From Planctomycetota bacterium (GTDB lineage Bacteria; Planctomycetota; UBA1135; UBA2386): a stretch of 41,410 nt of DNA. Every line of letters starts with the position of its first letter. The first letter of the stretch is position 1. This document shows, in pieces, positions 18,765-26,951 of this stretch. A model generated the notes under the pieces. It saw nothing but the letters and a program-made list of their open reading frames with translations, did no database searches and was not told the origin of the DNA. The position numbers and the translations under genes were made by a program. The DNA is taken from NCBI GenBank assembly GCA_016794035.1, contig JAEUHS010000078.1, forward strand, positions 1 to 41,410. The letters are read 5' to 3'.

Positions 18765-19280
18765 TCAGCCGACGCCGTAGCGCTCGCGCAGCACCGCCAG
18801 GTGGTGCAGTTCGTGGCCGGCGACGATCCAGGGCAGGCTGCGCACGGCCACCGCCTTGCCGTTCGCGGTGCCGCGCCGCTGCCACGCGGCGCCGTCGAAG
18901 CCGCCGAACAGCAGCACCGTCGCCGCGCGCACGGCGGCGAACTCCGCGACGATGTCGGCGAGGCGCCGCCCGTCGCTGCCGTCGTTGGCCGCGTAGGCGT
19001 CCTCGTCGAACGGCGGCAGGTTGCCTGCGAAGCCGCGCGCGATGCAGAGCGCCCGGTAGCAGAACATGCGTTCGCCGTCGACGAGGTGCTGCAGCAGCCG
19101 CTTGACGCTCCACTTGCCCGGCGCGTAGGCGAAGGCACCGCGAGCCTCGTCGACGGTCGCCAGCAGCGCCGCGGTCGCGCGGCCCTGTGCCCCGAGGTGC
19201 CGCAGCACGTCGCCGTCGGGCACGCGGTCGACGTAGGGCTGGAACGAGGCGGGATGATCGTCCGGGTCGGGTCGTCGCAC
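18765..19280 (-). CDS. DinB/YfiT-fold putative metal-dependent hydrolase or thiol transferase
   Basis: 171 residues, GTG start at 19280. The four-helix DinB fold is recognisable: 'PGKWSVKRLLQHLVDGERMFCYRA' with His65, 'LPPFDEDAYA' in the middle, and the C-terminal 'VAGHELHHLAVLRERYG' with His156 and His160, completing the usual three-histidine metal site. DinB-family proteins include bacillithiol/mycothiol-dependent transferases and hydrolases; the specific substrate here is unknown. It is downstream of flagellin on the same strand but separated by a strong hairpin, so probably independently expressed. Confidence 0.85.
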   Translation of the reverse strand: MRRPDPDDHPASFQPYVDRVPDGDVLRHLGAQGRATAALLATVDEARGAFAYAPGKWSVKRLLQHLVDGERMFCYRALCIARGFAGNLPPFDEDAYAANDGSDGRRLADIVAEFAAVRAATVLLFGGFDGAAWQRRGTANGKAVAVRSLPWIVAGHELHHLAVLRERYGVG

Positions 19281-19303
19281 CCCGGGAGAAGACGCCCGGC
19301 CGA

Positions 19304-19354
19304 CCGGCGGCGCAAGGCGTTCGGCGTCCGGGGCGACGCCTTGGTCGCCGCCGG
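19304..19354 (-). terminator. Strong hairpin after the flagellin gene
   Basis: Nested perfect arms CCGGCGGCG/CGCCGCCGG (19304-19312, 19346-19354) and AAGGCGT/ACGCCTT (19314-19320, 19336-19342), starting 14 bp beyond the flagellin stop codon. This is the most stable terminator-like structure near the gene. Confidence 0.65.
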
Positions 19355-19368
19355 ACGCCGGGGCCGGA

Positions 19369-20196
19369 CTACTGCAGCAGCTGCAGCGCCGCCTGCGGCT
19401 GCGCGTTGGCCTGCGACAGGATCGAGATCGACGCCTGCTGCAGGATGTTGTTGCGCGTCAGCTCCGCGGTCTCGTAGGCGACGTCGACGTCGCGGATGCG
19501 GCTCTCGGCGGCCGACAGCGACTCGACGGCGACGCCGAGGTTGGCGATCGTCGACTGCAACCGGTTCTGCAGCGAGCCGAACCGCCCGCGCAGCCCCGAC
19601 ACCGCGTTGACCGCGCTGTCGATCTGCGCGATCGCGAACGACGAGTTGCCGCCGGAGCCGATGTCGACCGTCGACAGACCGAGCGAGGTGCTCAGCGACG
19701 GCGCCAGCGACACGTTCAGCGTGTCGATGCCGGCGGCGGTGTTGATGCCGACCTGGAAGGTCACCGTGCTCGACGAGCCGTCCAGCAGCTTGACGCCGTT
19801 GAACTCCGTCGACTGCGCGATGCGGTTGATCTCACCGACGAGGCTGTCGAACTCCTCCTTGATCGTGTTGCGATCCTGGTTCGAGGACGCGCCGTTCGCC
19901 GACTGGATCGCCAGCTCGCGCAGCCGCACGAGGATGTTGCTGACCTCGTTCAGCGCGCCTTCGCCGACCTGCACCAGGGAGATGCCGTCGTTGGCGTTGC
20001 GCGACGCCTGGCCCAGCGAGCGGACCTGCGAACGCAGCCGCTCCGAGATCGCCAGGCCGGCTGCATCGTCGGCCGCGGTGGAGATGCGCAGCCCCGTCGA
20101 CAGCCGCTGGTAGTTGCGCGCGAGTCGCGTCGTCACCTGCGCCGTGTTCCGCTGCGCATTGATCGACGCGATGTTGGTGTTGACCCTTAGTCCCAT
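19369..20196 (-). CDS. fliC: Flagellin
   Basis: 275 residues, a minimal flagellin made of the conserved D0/D1 domains with almost no variable centre. The N-terminus is canonical ('MGLRVNTNIASINAQRN', 'RLSTGLRISTAADDAAGLAI') and the C-terminus ends '...RDVDVAYETAELTRNNILQQASISILSQANAQPQAALQLLQ' in pattern, the export- and polymerisation-competent helix. The start ATG at 20196 is preceded by purine-rich AGAGG. It is a lone gene: no FliD, FliS, CsrA or other flagellar gene is in the window. A sigma-28-like promoter and a 5'-leader hairpin lie upstream. It forms the flagellar filament. Confidence 0.96.
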   Translation of the reverse strand: MGLRVNTNIASINAQRNTAQVTTRLARNYQRLSTGLRISTAADDAAGLAISERLRSQVRSLGQASRNANDGISLVQVGEGALNEVSNILVRLRELAIQSANGASSNQDRNTIKEEFDSLVGEINRIAQSTEFNGVKLLDGSSSTVTFQVGINTAAGIDTLNVSLAPSLSTSLGLSTVDIGSGGNSSFAIAQIDSAVNAVSGLRGRFGSLQNRLQSTIANLGVAVESLSAAESRIRDVDVAYETAELTRNNILQQASISILSQANAQPQAALQLLQ

Positions 20197-20227
20197 GATC
20201 CTCTGCCCTCTCCTGTTCGCCGACTGC

Positions 20228-20251
20228 GAACCGGCTTCGATCGACCGGTTC
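20228..20251 (-). promoter_or_regulatory. 5'-leader hairpin of flagellin mRNA
   Basis: GAACCGG (20228-20234) and CCGGTTC (20245-20251) form a perfect 7-bp stem with a 10-nt loop, located at the predicted transcript 5' end and 32 nt before the start codon. It may stabilise the mRNA or be a binding site for a translational regulator; role inferred. Confidence 0.45.
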
Positions 20252-20259
20252 CATGGGGA

Positions 20260-20286
20260 TCTTCGGCCGCGCGCGGCGGCGCTTGA
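20260..20286 (-). promoter_or_regulatory. Sigma-28 (FliA)-like promoter of flagellin
   Basis: On the minus strand TCAA (20283-20286), exactly 15 bp, then GCCGAAGA (20260-20267). The flagellar sigma consensus is TAAA-N15-GCCGATAA, so 3 of 4 and 6 of 8 positions match with correct spacing. The start site would be near 20251, giving a leader of about 55 nt. Confidence 0.6.
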
Positions 20287-20468
20287 GGCTCGTCTCCGGG
20301 AAATCGGGCTCGACACCGTGCGGGAAAACCCGGTGCCATCGATCGGGCGACGGTCGGTGTGGGGCGACGCGACGACGGCTCCGCCCGCAGACCTCACCTC
20401 GACCGGCCCATGGCATGGGCCGCTGTCCGCCGACGGGCCGGTCGCGCGAGCGGCGCGTGCCGCGCCGA

Positions 20469-21548
20469 TCAACGCCCCGGCGTCGACATCGGCCCGCGCG
20501 CCAGCACCTCGTCGCGGTCGGTCGCGTGCAGCAGCGCTTCTTCCTGGGTGACCAGGTGGCGCGCCAGCAGCGCGCGCAGGGCGATGTCCGCGGTCTGCAT
20601 GCCGAGGCCGCGACAGCGCTGCATGATGCCCTGCAGCTCCTTCAGGTTGCCCTTGCGGATCGCGGTGCGCGCCGCCGGGTTGCCGACCAGGATCTCGACG
20701 ACGGCGACGCGGCCGGCGCGGTGCGAGCGCTGCAACAGGCTCTGGGCCATCGCGCCGCGCAGCACGCGCGACAGCCGCACGCGCAGCCGCGGCCGTTCCT
20801 CGGGCGCCACCATCAGCGTCAGCTCGGTCAGCGCGCCGACGATCGACCCCGCCTCGATGCCGCCGAGCACGAGGCACCCGGACTCGGCCGCGGTGATCGC
20901 CGCGTCGAGCGCCTCGGCGTCGCGGATCTCGCCGACGACGATCGCGTCGACACCGGTGGCGACCGCCTGCTGGATGCCCGCCGCGGCGGTCGCGACGTGC
21001 GTGCCGACCTCGCGCTGGTGCAGCAGCGCCGCGCCGTTCTCGTGCACGAACTCGATCGTGTCCTCGATCGTCACGATGTGGCGCGTCGGATCCTGGTTCA
21101 GCACACCCACCAGCGCCGCCAGCGTCGTGCTCTTGCCCGAGCCGAAGAAGCCGGCGACCGGCACGAAACCGCTGCGGCCGCGCGCGAACGCGGAGACCTG
21201 CTCCGGCAGTTCGAGGTTGTCCAGCTTCGGGGTGCCCTCGGGCAGCGGCCGCAGCACCAGCGAGCCGGCGCCGCCGATGTCGGCGACGGTCGCCCGATAG
21301 CGCCTGCCGCTGCGCGCGACGTAGAGCACTTCGACGTGGCCGCTGTGCTCCAGCCGCTCGCGATGATCGGCGAACAACATGTCGCGCAGCAGTTCCTCGA
21401 CGTCGGTCGGCCGTACCTGAGTCTCGTCACCGGCGACGAATCGCCGCTGCACCCGCAGGGCCGGCGCCCGGCCCGGCACGAGATGCAGCGCCGAGGCGCC
21501 GACGCGGGTCATGGCTGCGAGCAGGGTTTCGAGTCGTTGCGTGTCCAC
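20469..21548 (-). CDS. PilT-like type IV pilus/secretion ATPase
   Basis: 359 residues, GTG start at 21548. PilT-type architecture: N-terminal PAS-like region 'GASALHLVPGRAPALRVQRR', then the RecA-like ATPase with Walker A GFFGSGKSTT (133-142), Asp box 'IVTIEDTIEFVH' and Walker B AIVVGEIRDAEAL (202-214). The His box is degenerate: canonical 'GHLVFSTLHT' is here SGCLVLGGIEAG, and the retraction-linked AIRAGA-like motif is not evident, so activity may differ from true PilT retraction ATPases. The downstream gene of a PilT paralog overlaps the same transcript: its stop is 3 bp before this start. Likely a motor for pilus retraction or twitching, or a regulator thereof. Confidence 0.85.
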   Translation of the reverse strand: MDTQRLETLLAAMTRVGASALHLVPGRAPALRVQRRFVAGDETQVRPTDVEELLRDMLFADHRERLEHSGHVEVLYVARSGRRYRATVADIGGAGSLVLRPLPEGTPKLDNLELPEQVSAFARGRSGFVPVAGFFGSGKSTTLAALVGVLNQDPTRHIVTIEDTIEFVHENGAALLHQREVGTHVATAAAGIQQAVATGVDAIVVGEIRDAEALDAAITAAESGCLVLGGIEAGSIVGALTELTLMVAPEERPRLRVRLSRVLRGAMAQSLLQRSHRAGRVAVVEILVGNPAARTAIRKGNLKELQGIMQRCRGLGMQTADIALRALLARHLVTQEEALLHATDRDEVLARGPMSTPGR

Positions 21549-21551
21549 GGG

Positions 21552-22844
21552 TCACCTGATGTTGGCTTGCAGATCCTTGGTGCGCTCGAGCAGCCAGGCC
21601 TTCTCCTCGGCCCGCGCGAACACGTCTTCCATGCGCACGCGGCCGGCGACGAGCAGGTCGAGCATGCAGCGATCCAGCGAGTGGCCGCACTGGCTGCCCT
21701 CGGCTCGGATCAGGAGGCCGAGGTCCATCAGCTCGCCGTGGCGGACGACTTCGCGCACCGCGTCGTCGACCAGCAGCAGCTCGGTCGCGGCGACCGTGCC
21801 CTCGTGGTCGACGTCGGGCAGCATCTGCCGCACCAGCACGGCGCGCAGCACGGCGGCCAACGACGAACGCACGCGCGGCAGGTCGTAGGTCGGGTAGAAG
21901 TTCAGCGCCCGCACCAGCGCCGCGGTCACCGTGCCGGCGTCCATGTAGGCGATGACGCGCCGGCCGCCCTCGGCCGCGCGCAGCGCCAGCTCGAACGTCT
22001 CCGGACTGCCGACGTCGGCGATCACCAGCGTGTCCGGGTCCTCGCGCACGACGTTGCGCAACGTCGCCGCGCGCTCGGCGGGCGAGATGCCGAAACGTCG
22101 CCGCACGACCAGCGCCCCGGTCGTCGGCAGCGGCAGCGGTTCGTCGTCGATGACGACGACGTAGTGGTCGGTCTCCCGCGCCGCCAGCTGGACCATCGGC
22201 GCCAGCATGTCGGCGCGGCCGATGCCGCGTTCGCCGACGATCAGCACCAGGCCCTTGCCCGCCGCGACGACCTCGACCAGGCGCGGCGGCAGGCTCGCCT
22301 GCTCCGCGGTCGGCGCCTCGGCGGCGGCGAACGTGACGCGCACGGCGACGCCGTCGAACTGGCGGAAGGCGGTGGCCGAGCCGCGGCCGATGTCGCCACG
22401 ATCCCAGGCGTGCACCACGAAGTGGCGCTCGGCGAGCGCTTCCAGCACCTCGGCGCCCATCAGCTCGCGCACGAACTCCCAGACCTCGGGGCCGCGCAGC
22501 GACTCGGTGGTCAGCTGGCGCCACTCGCAGGCGACGCGCATGCGCACGGGCCGGCCTTCGCTGACCACGATCTCGGCCGCATGCTGCGTGCGCGCTGCCT
22601 GCAGCAGCGAGGCACAGCCGACGTCGGTGTCCTGCACCTCGGCGGTGCGGGCCGCGACCCGCGTGCGCTGCAGGTCGAGCAGGCGCTTGAGCTGGTCGGT
22701 CCCGATCAGGCCTTGCTCGACCAGGATCTGGCCGAGTGGGTGCGAACCGCCGGTCAAGGCCTGGATCGCCAGGCACCGCTCGAGCCCGGCTTCGTCGACC
22801 ACACCGCCCTCGAGCAGGATCGCTCCCAACCTGATGTCTTCCAT
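21552..22844 (-). CDS. PilT/PilB-like protein with degenerate ATPase site
   Basis: 430 residues. Residues 1-55 resemble the MshEN/GspE N-terminal fold ('LGAILLEGGVVDEAGLERCL', 'LGQILVEQGLI'). The RecA-like domain that follows is recognisable by order and length, but Walker A reads VGERGIGRADM (203-213), with lysine replaced by arginine and the Ser/Thr by alanine, and Walker B reads LVIADVGSPETF in place of (G)E(M/I)RDxET. ATP hydrolysis is therefore doubtful. It is immediately upstream of the intact PilT-like gene, suggesting a heteromeric motor in which this subunit is structural or regulatory. Homology is inferred from layout and residual motifs; a search would settle it. Confidence 0.75.
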   Translation of the reverse strand: MEDIRLGAILLEGGVVDEAGLERCLAIQALTGGSHPLGQILVEQGLIGTDQLKRLLDLQRTRVAARTAEVQDTDVGCASLLQAARTQHAAEIVVSEGRPVRMRVACEWRQLTTESLRGPEVWEFVRELMGAEVLEALAERHFVVHAWDRGDIGRGSATAFRQFDGVAVRVTFAAAEAPTAEQASLPPRLVEVVAAGKGLVLIVGERGIGRADMLAPMVQLAARETDHYVVVIDDEPLPLPTTGALVVRRRFGISPAERAATLRNVVREDPDTLVIADVGSPETFELALRAAEGGRRVIAYMDAGTVTAALVRALNFYPTYDLPRVRSSLAAVLRAVLVRQMLPDVDHEGTVAATELLLVDDAVREVVRHGELMDLGLLIRAEGSQCGHSLDRCMLDLLVAGRVRMEDVFARAEEKAWLLERTKDLQANIR

Positions 22845-22935
22845 CGACTACGTGCCTCCGTCCGACACCATCGGCGTTGCCGCGCCAGGGGCTTGAGGCC
22901 GGACAGGGCCGGGCGGCGCCCGTTCTGCCGCGTGC

Positions 22936-23520
22936 TCAGCCCCGGTCGGTGCGTGCCACACCGGCGGCCGCGAGTTCGGCGGCCAGCGGATGCGGCACGA
23001 AGCGACACTGCACGGCCAGCTGTCGCCAGTGCACCAGGGCCGCGGCGAGGTCACCGGCGGCTTCGGCCCGCCAGGCGGCCAGCAGGTTGCGCAGCATCGG
23101 GTCGCCGAGGTGCAGCAGGTCGCGCTCGTCCACCGGCGCCGGATGCGGCACCTGGCCCCCGCCGAGCGCGCTCCGGATCGCCGTCAGACCGTCGCGGTCC
23201 TCGAGCGCCACCGCCGCCAAGGCGCCGGCCCAGCGCTCGGCGGTCGTACCGCCCTTCCGCCCGTCCTCGACGAGGATGCGCAGCAGCCGCTCGCGCTCGT
23301 CACCATCCGGATCGCCGTCGGCGAGCTGCTCGATCGCCGCGGCGGCAGTCGGCCGGACCAGGGCCGCGCGCAGCGCGAACCCCAGCACCGTGAGCACGCC
23401 GGCCAGGAAGAGGACCAGCGGCAGGGTCAGCACGCGTTCGCGCGCCCCGGCAGGGACAGCCGTGTGCGATCCGGGCGCCGCAGTCATGGCCGGCAAGTGT
23501 GGCGACACCGCGCCGCCCAC
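22936..23520 (-). CDS. Small single-pass membrane protein, function unknown
   Basis: 194 residues from GTG at 23520, chosen because AGGAAGG lies 4 bp upstream; an in-frame ATG at 23487 is an alternative (183 residues). One hydrophobic segment, 'LTLPLVLFLAGVLTVLGFAL', is followed by a soluble, alanine- and leucine-rich helical domain with 'LLRILVEDGRKGGTTAERWAG' and 'PMLRNLLAAWRAEAAGDLAAAL', possibly TPR-like. It precedes the two PilT-like genes on the same strand (91-bp gap holding a CGGGC/GCCCG hairpin at 22910-22922), so it may belong to the same pilus or surface system. No family recognised. Confidence 0.65.
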   Translation of the reverse strand: MGGAVSPHLPAMTAAPGSHTAVPAGARERVLTLPLVLFLAGVLTVLGFALRAALVRPTAAAAIEQLADGDPDGDERERLLRILVEDGRKGGTTAERWAGALAAVALEDRDGLTAIRSALGGGQVPHPAPVDERDLLHLGDPMLRNLLAAWRAEAAGDLAAALVHWRQLAVQCRFVPHPLAAELAAAGVARTDRG

Positions 23521-23692
23521 GCCACCTTCCTGAACGGGCGACGGTGCGTGCAGCTTGCGGCCGGACGGGCCGCCGCGGACCGCGCGGATCTCCGGCGCGA
23601 CCGGACGCTCGCGGCGGTCCCGTCGGTTGCGGCTCTGGTGGTCCGGGCTCGGCGCCAGCCGCGGCGGGGCTTCCCGAAAGCGGCGATTCTGC

Positions 23693-23698
23693 TACGCT
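23693..23698 (+). promoter_or_regulatory. Putative -10 box of the basic-tailed hypothetical gene
   Basis: GCTACGCT contains TACGCT, similar to other TAnnnT boxes in the window. Initiation near 23705 would leave a leader of about 120 nt before the ATG at 23826. Weak evidence. Confidence 0.25.
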
Positions 23699-23825
23699 GC
23701 TCGGCTTCCCACTCGCTTCGCGTCGGTCCCGAAACGCGCCGCACCACCGCACCTTCCCGATCGGCAGGATGCGGCTTGGCGCATTGCCAGACGTCGCCGT
23801 TCGGGCCCGCAGCGACCACACGAAC

Positions 23826-24512
23826 ATGGCCACCAGAGCACCCAGGAAATCGACGGCGAAGGCCGGCAAGCCGCGCCCCAAGACCGACAAGAGCGCGCCG
23901 GCGAAGGCGCCCGGCGCCGACAAACTCGGCGCCGACAAGGCGGGCGCCGCCAAGCCGCGCGCCAGCCGCAGCAACGGCACCGGCAAGGCCAAGGGTGGTC
24001 CGGCCGCGGCCCGGCTGCCGAGGGCGGGTGCCCGGTCCGCGATGACGCGGCCGCTGTTCGTGCCGCGCGCGATGGCCAACCTCGACGACGACGACGTGCT
24101 GATGGCGCACGGCGGCGGCGGCGCCGGCTTCGGCCGCTGCGGCGGCCGCCTGCTGTCGAGCCGGCTGGAACAGCAGCTGTGCAATCGCCTCGGGCTCGCC
24201 GGAGTGGTGCACAGCCACAGCCCGCGCCACTACGAGGTCCGCTACAGCGAGGGTCAGGTCGCCGCCTATGCGCCGATGATCGTGCTGCGCGGGCGCGGCC
24301 GCGAGGGCAAGAGCGTCGTCATCGAGGGCATCGACGAGGTCGAGGCCCCCATCCTGCGCAAGATCGTCGCGTTCCGCGGCCAGTACGGGCAGGAGTTCTA
24401 CGTGATCATGGTCGCCGACGACGAGGTGCTCGACGAGGTGCCGCTGGCGTCGTTCGACGAGTCGTGCTCGTCGACGAACGTCAACACGCTGATCGCGCGC
24501 CTGGCCGAATAG
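23826..24512 (+). CDS. Hypothetical protein with basic low-complexity N-terminal tail
   Basis: 228 residues. Residues 1-75 are Lys/Ala/Pro-rich (for example KAGKPRPKTDKSAPAKAPGA), like histone H1-type DNA-binding tails found in several bacteria. The remaining domain has 'LSSRLEQQLCNRLGLAGVVH', 'RHYEVRYSEGQVAAYAPMIV', 'KSVVIEGIDE' and a helix-strand-strand end, an alpha/beta pattern I cannot assign. Its layout faintly recalls PD-(D/E)xK nucleases but the catalytic D-ExK is not clear. The start ATG at 23826 begins the basic tail; upstream in-frame codons run into the promoter area. It is a single-gene unit, followed at once by a perfect GCCGCCGGCGGC palindrome. Confidence 0.65.
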   Translation: MATRAPRKSTAKAGKPRPKTDKSAPAKAPGADKLGADKAGAAKPRASRSNGTGKAKGGPAAARLPRAGARSAMTRPLFVPRAMANLDDDDVLMAHGGGGAGFGRCGGRLLSSRLEQQLCNRLGLAGVVHSHSPRHYEVRYSEGQVAAYAPMIVLRGRGREGKSVVIEGIDEVEAPILRKIVAFRGQYGQEFYVIMVADDEVLDEVPLASFDESCSSTNVNTLIARLAE

Positions 24513-24523
24513 CCGCCGGCGGC
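24512..24523 (+). terminator. Palindrome at the end of the hypothetical gene
   Basis: GCCGCCGGCGGC is a perfect 12-bp palindrome beginning at the last base of the stop codon; it can fold as a short GC stem. No U-tract. Confidence 0.35.
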
Positions 24524-24700
24524 GCTGCCGACGGCTCGGCGGGGCCGGGCGCAGCCGGCGATACCGCGCGGCCCGCCCGGGATTCCCGGCCCCGGCGGCG
24601 CCCGTGCACACCCGCCGACGACCGCCGACCGCGCCCCGCGGGCCACCCGGGCGCCACCGACGCCGTTTCCGGGTTCTCTCGGCCGGCGCTGGGTTGCTGC

Positions 24701-24729
24701 TGGTCATGGGAGTGCGGGACAGGTATCGT
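24701..24729 (+). promoter_or_regulatory. Putative promoter of the greA-fusion gene
   Basis: TGGTCA (24701-24706), a 17-bp spacer and TATCGT (24724-24729). Transcription would begin near 24736 with a leader of about 38 nt to the GTG at 24774. Confidence 0.4.
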
Positions 24730-24773
24730 GCCCCGCCCATTTCCTCGCACCACCACCTGCTTCCGGCCACGAC

Positions 24774-26951
24774 GTGACGAAAGAACTCGTCCAGCTCGCA
24801 CGATCCCTCCAATTCGACGCCCTCGAAACCGCCTGGGGGCAGGCTGCGAAGTCCCCCAGCGCCGAGGACACCGCCAACTACGCCACGGTCATCGACCTGC
24901 TGTGCGACCAGGACATGGCGAGCCGCGCCCTCGGTCTCGCGAGCACGATGATCGACGCGCTCTCGGGCAAGGACCAGGGCAAGGCGGCCATGGAACTCGG
25001 CTTCCGCGTGATGCGCCGCAGCGCGCACAACGAGGCCCTCGCCCGCACGGTGGTCGGCCTGATCGAGAAGTGCTACGGCGACCAGCCGTGGTTCGCGGAG
25101 CTGCGGGGCCGCGCCGGCCTGCAGTCGGCGAGCGTGCAGGCGATCCTCGAGTTCGACCGCCTGCGTCGCTACACGAAGGGCCACGTCGTCTACCACGCCG
25201 CCGGCTGGGGCGAGGGCACGGTCGAGGAGTTCGCGGCGGAGACGGCGGAGATGGCGGTGCGGTTCGCGACCGGCCGGCGCGAGCAGTTCCCGCTCGACAC
25301 GTTGCTGTCGCGCTTCAAGGCGCTCGACGCCGAAGACCTGCGGGCGATGAAGCTGCAGCGCCTCGACACGCTGCGCGTCGAGGCCGCCCAGGATCCGAGC
25401 GGCCTCGTGCGGCGCGCCGCCACGCTCTACCGCGGCACGATCACCAGCGCCCAGGTCAAGACCGAGCTGTGCCCCGCGGTCGTCGACGAGAAGGCGTGGC
25501 CCACGTTCTGGAAGCGCGCCAAGGCGGCGGCCGCGAAGGACCCGTGGCTGAAGGTCGAGGGCTCGACCACGCGCCCAGTGTTCCTGCTGCGCGACAAGCC
25601 CGTCGGCCTGGTCGAGGAGGCCACCGCCGCGCTGAAGCACGAGAACGACCTCGGCCAGCGCATCGGCGTGCTGCGCGACTACCTCGCGCGCGGCCAGGAC
25701 GAGGAGGTCCGCACGCAGATCCTCGGGCTCGCGACCAAGGTCGTCGAGCAGGCGATCGAGGAGAAGAAGGCCACCCACGCGCACATCCTCGACGGCATCC
25801 TGTTCCTCGAGGAGCACGGCCGCCGCGCGTCGATCGCCGCCGCCGACGAGCTCAGGCAGCTGCTGCTGAAGGACGACGGCACGCTGGTGCCGGTCGCGAT
25901 CGACCGGCTGGCGACCCAGGCCTCGCGCGTGCACGCCGTCGAGCTGCTGCCGAAGGCGCTGGGCGAGAACTGGGCCGACCAGTGCGCCGTGATCCTGACC
26001 GAGTGGCCGAACTCGGTGATCGAGAACGTGGTCGACAAGCTGGTGGCGAGCGGCAACGGCAGGCTGTGCCTGCCGATGTGGGATCGGGTCGCGCCGTATC
26101 CCAACCGTTACCCGATGCTGATCTACCTGCTCGGCAAGCTCTACTGCGACGGCGTCTTCGAGGCCGAAGAGCAGCGGCCGAGCCCGGTCGCGATCGGCCG
26201 CGTGCTGCTGCACCTCGGCCGCGTGCTGAACGCCGACCGCAAGAAGAACCAGCTGCACAGCCGCCTGCTCGGCCGGCTGACCAGCCTGCTGAGCGGCAAG
26301 CGCGGCCTGCTGAACCTCGCGCTCGACGGCATCTCCCGTGACGACCTCGCCCAGTACGTCGGCATCTGCGTGCGCGCCGGCGAGGACTTCCCGCTCGAGA
26401 TCGTCGACATGATCGATCGGGTCGTCGCCGACAACTACCCCGACATCCACGCCAAGCCGGACGTGCCGTTCTGGGAGCGCGACCAGATCTTCACGACGCG
26501 CGCCGGACTGCGGCGTCTGCGCGAGGAGTACCGCGCCCTGGTCGAAGACAAGATCCCGGCCAACAGCAAGGCGATCGGCGCCGCGGCGTCGCTCGGCGAC
26601 CTCAGCGAGAACAGTGAGTGGGAGTCGGCGATGGAGGAGCAGCGCAACCTGACCGGCCGCGCGCAGGTCATGGACCAGCAGCTCCGCACCGTGCGCCTGA
26701 TCGAGGAGCAGGACGTGCCCGACGATCGGGTCGCCCCGGGCACCAAGGTCACGCTGACCGAGACCACCGGCGGCAAGCAGCACACGTTCCGCGTGCTCGG
26801 CCCGTGGGACATCACGGACGACCACACCGTCAACTACCTCGCGCCGATGGCGCAGGGACTGCTCGGCAAGGGCATCGGCGAGATCGGCGAGATGCCGTCG
26901 CCGCAGGGTCCGGTGGCGGTGCGCATCGACGTGATCGAGCGCATCGTCTGA
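24774..26951 (+). CDS. greA: Transcription elongation factor GreA with long N-terminal extension
   Basis: 725 residues from GTG at 24774. The last ~165 residues are a complete GreA/GreB: the coiled-coil tip carries GDLSENSEWESA (from residue 608), matching the acidic 'GDLxENAEYxAA' finger that places Mg2+ in the RNA polymerase active site, and the C-terminal FKBP-like domain has 'APMAQGLLGKGIGEIGEM'. The first ~560 residues are helical, rich in paired-helix patterns (TPR/HEAT-like), without known catalytic motifs. From memory, chlamydial GreA is similarly long (about 715 residues), consistent with a PVC-group trait. Role: rescues backtracked RNA polymerase by stimulating transcript cleavage; the extension may bind another partner. 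The stop is immediately followed by the GTG of the next gene. Confidence 0.9.
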   Translation: MTKELVQLARSLQFDALETAWGQAAKSPSAEDTANYATVIDLLCDQDMASRALGLASTMIDALSGKDQGKAAMELGFRVMRRSAHNEALARTVVGLIEKCYGDQPWFAELRGRAGLQSASVQAILEFDRLRRYTKGHVVYHAAGWGEGTVEEFAAETAEMAVRFATGRREQFPLDTLLSRFKALDAEDLRAMKLQRLDTLRVEAAQDPSGLVRRAATLYRGTITSAQVKTELCPAVVDEKAWPTFWKRAKAAAAKDPWLKVEGSTTRPVFLLRDKPVGLVEEATAALKHENDLGQRIGVLRDYLARGQDEEVRTQILGLATKVVEQAIEEKKATHAHILDGILFLEEHGRRASIAAADELRQLLLKDDGTLVPVAIDRLATQASRVHAVELLPKALGENWADQCAVILTEWPNSVIENVVDKLVASGNGRLCLPMWDRVAPYPNRYPMLIYLLGKLYCDGVFEAEEQRPSPVAIGRVLLHLGRVLNADRKKNQLHSRLLGRLTSLLSGKRGLLNLALDGISRDDLAQYVGICVRAGEDFPLEIVDMIDRVVADNYPDIHAKPDVPFWERDQIFTTRAGLRRLREEYRALVEDKIPANSKAIGAAASLGDLSENSEWESAMEEQRNLTGRAQVMDQQLRTVRLIEEQDVPDDRVAPGTKVTLTETTGGKQHTFRVLGPWDITDDHTVNYLAPMAQGLLGKGIGEIGEMPSPQGPVAVRIDVIERIV

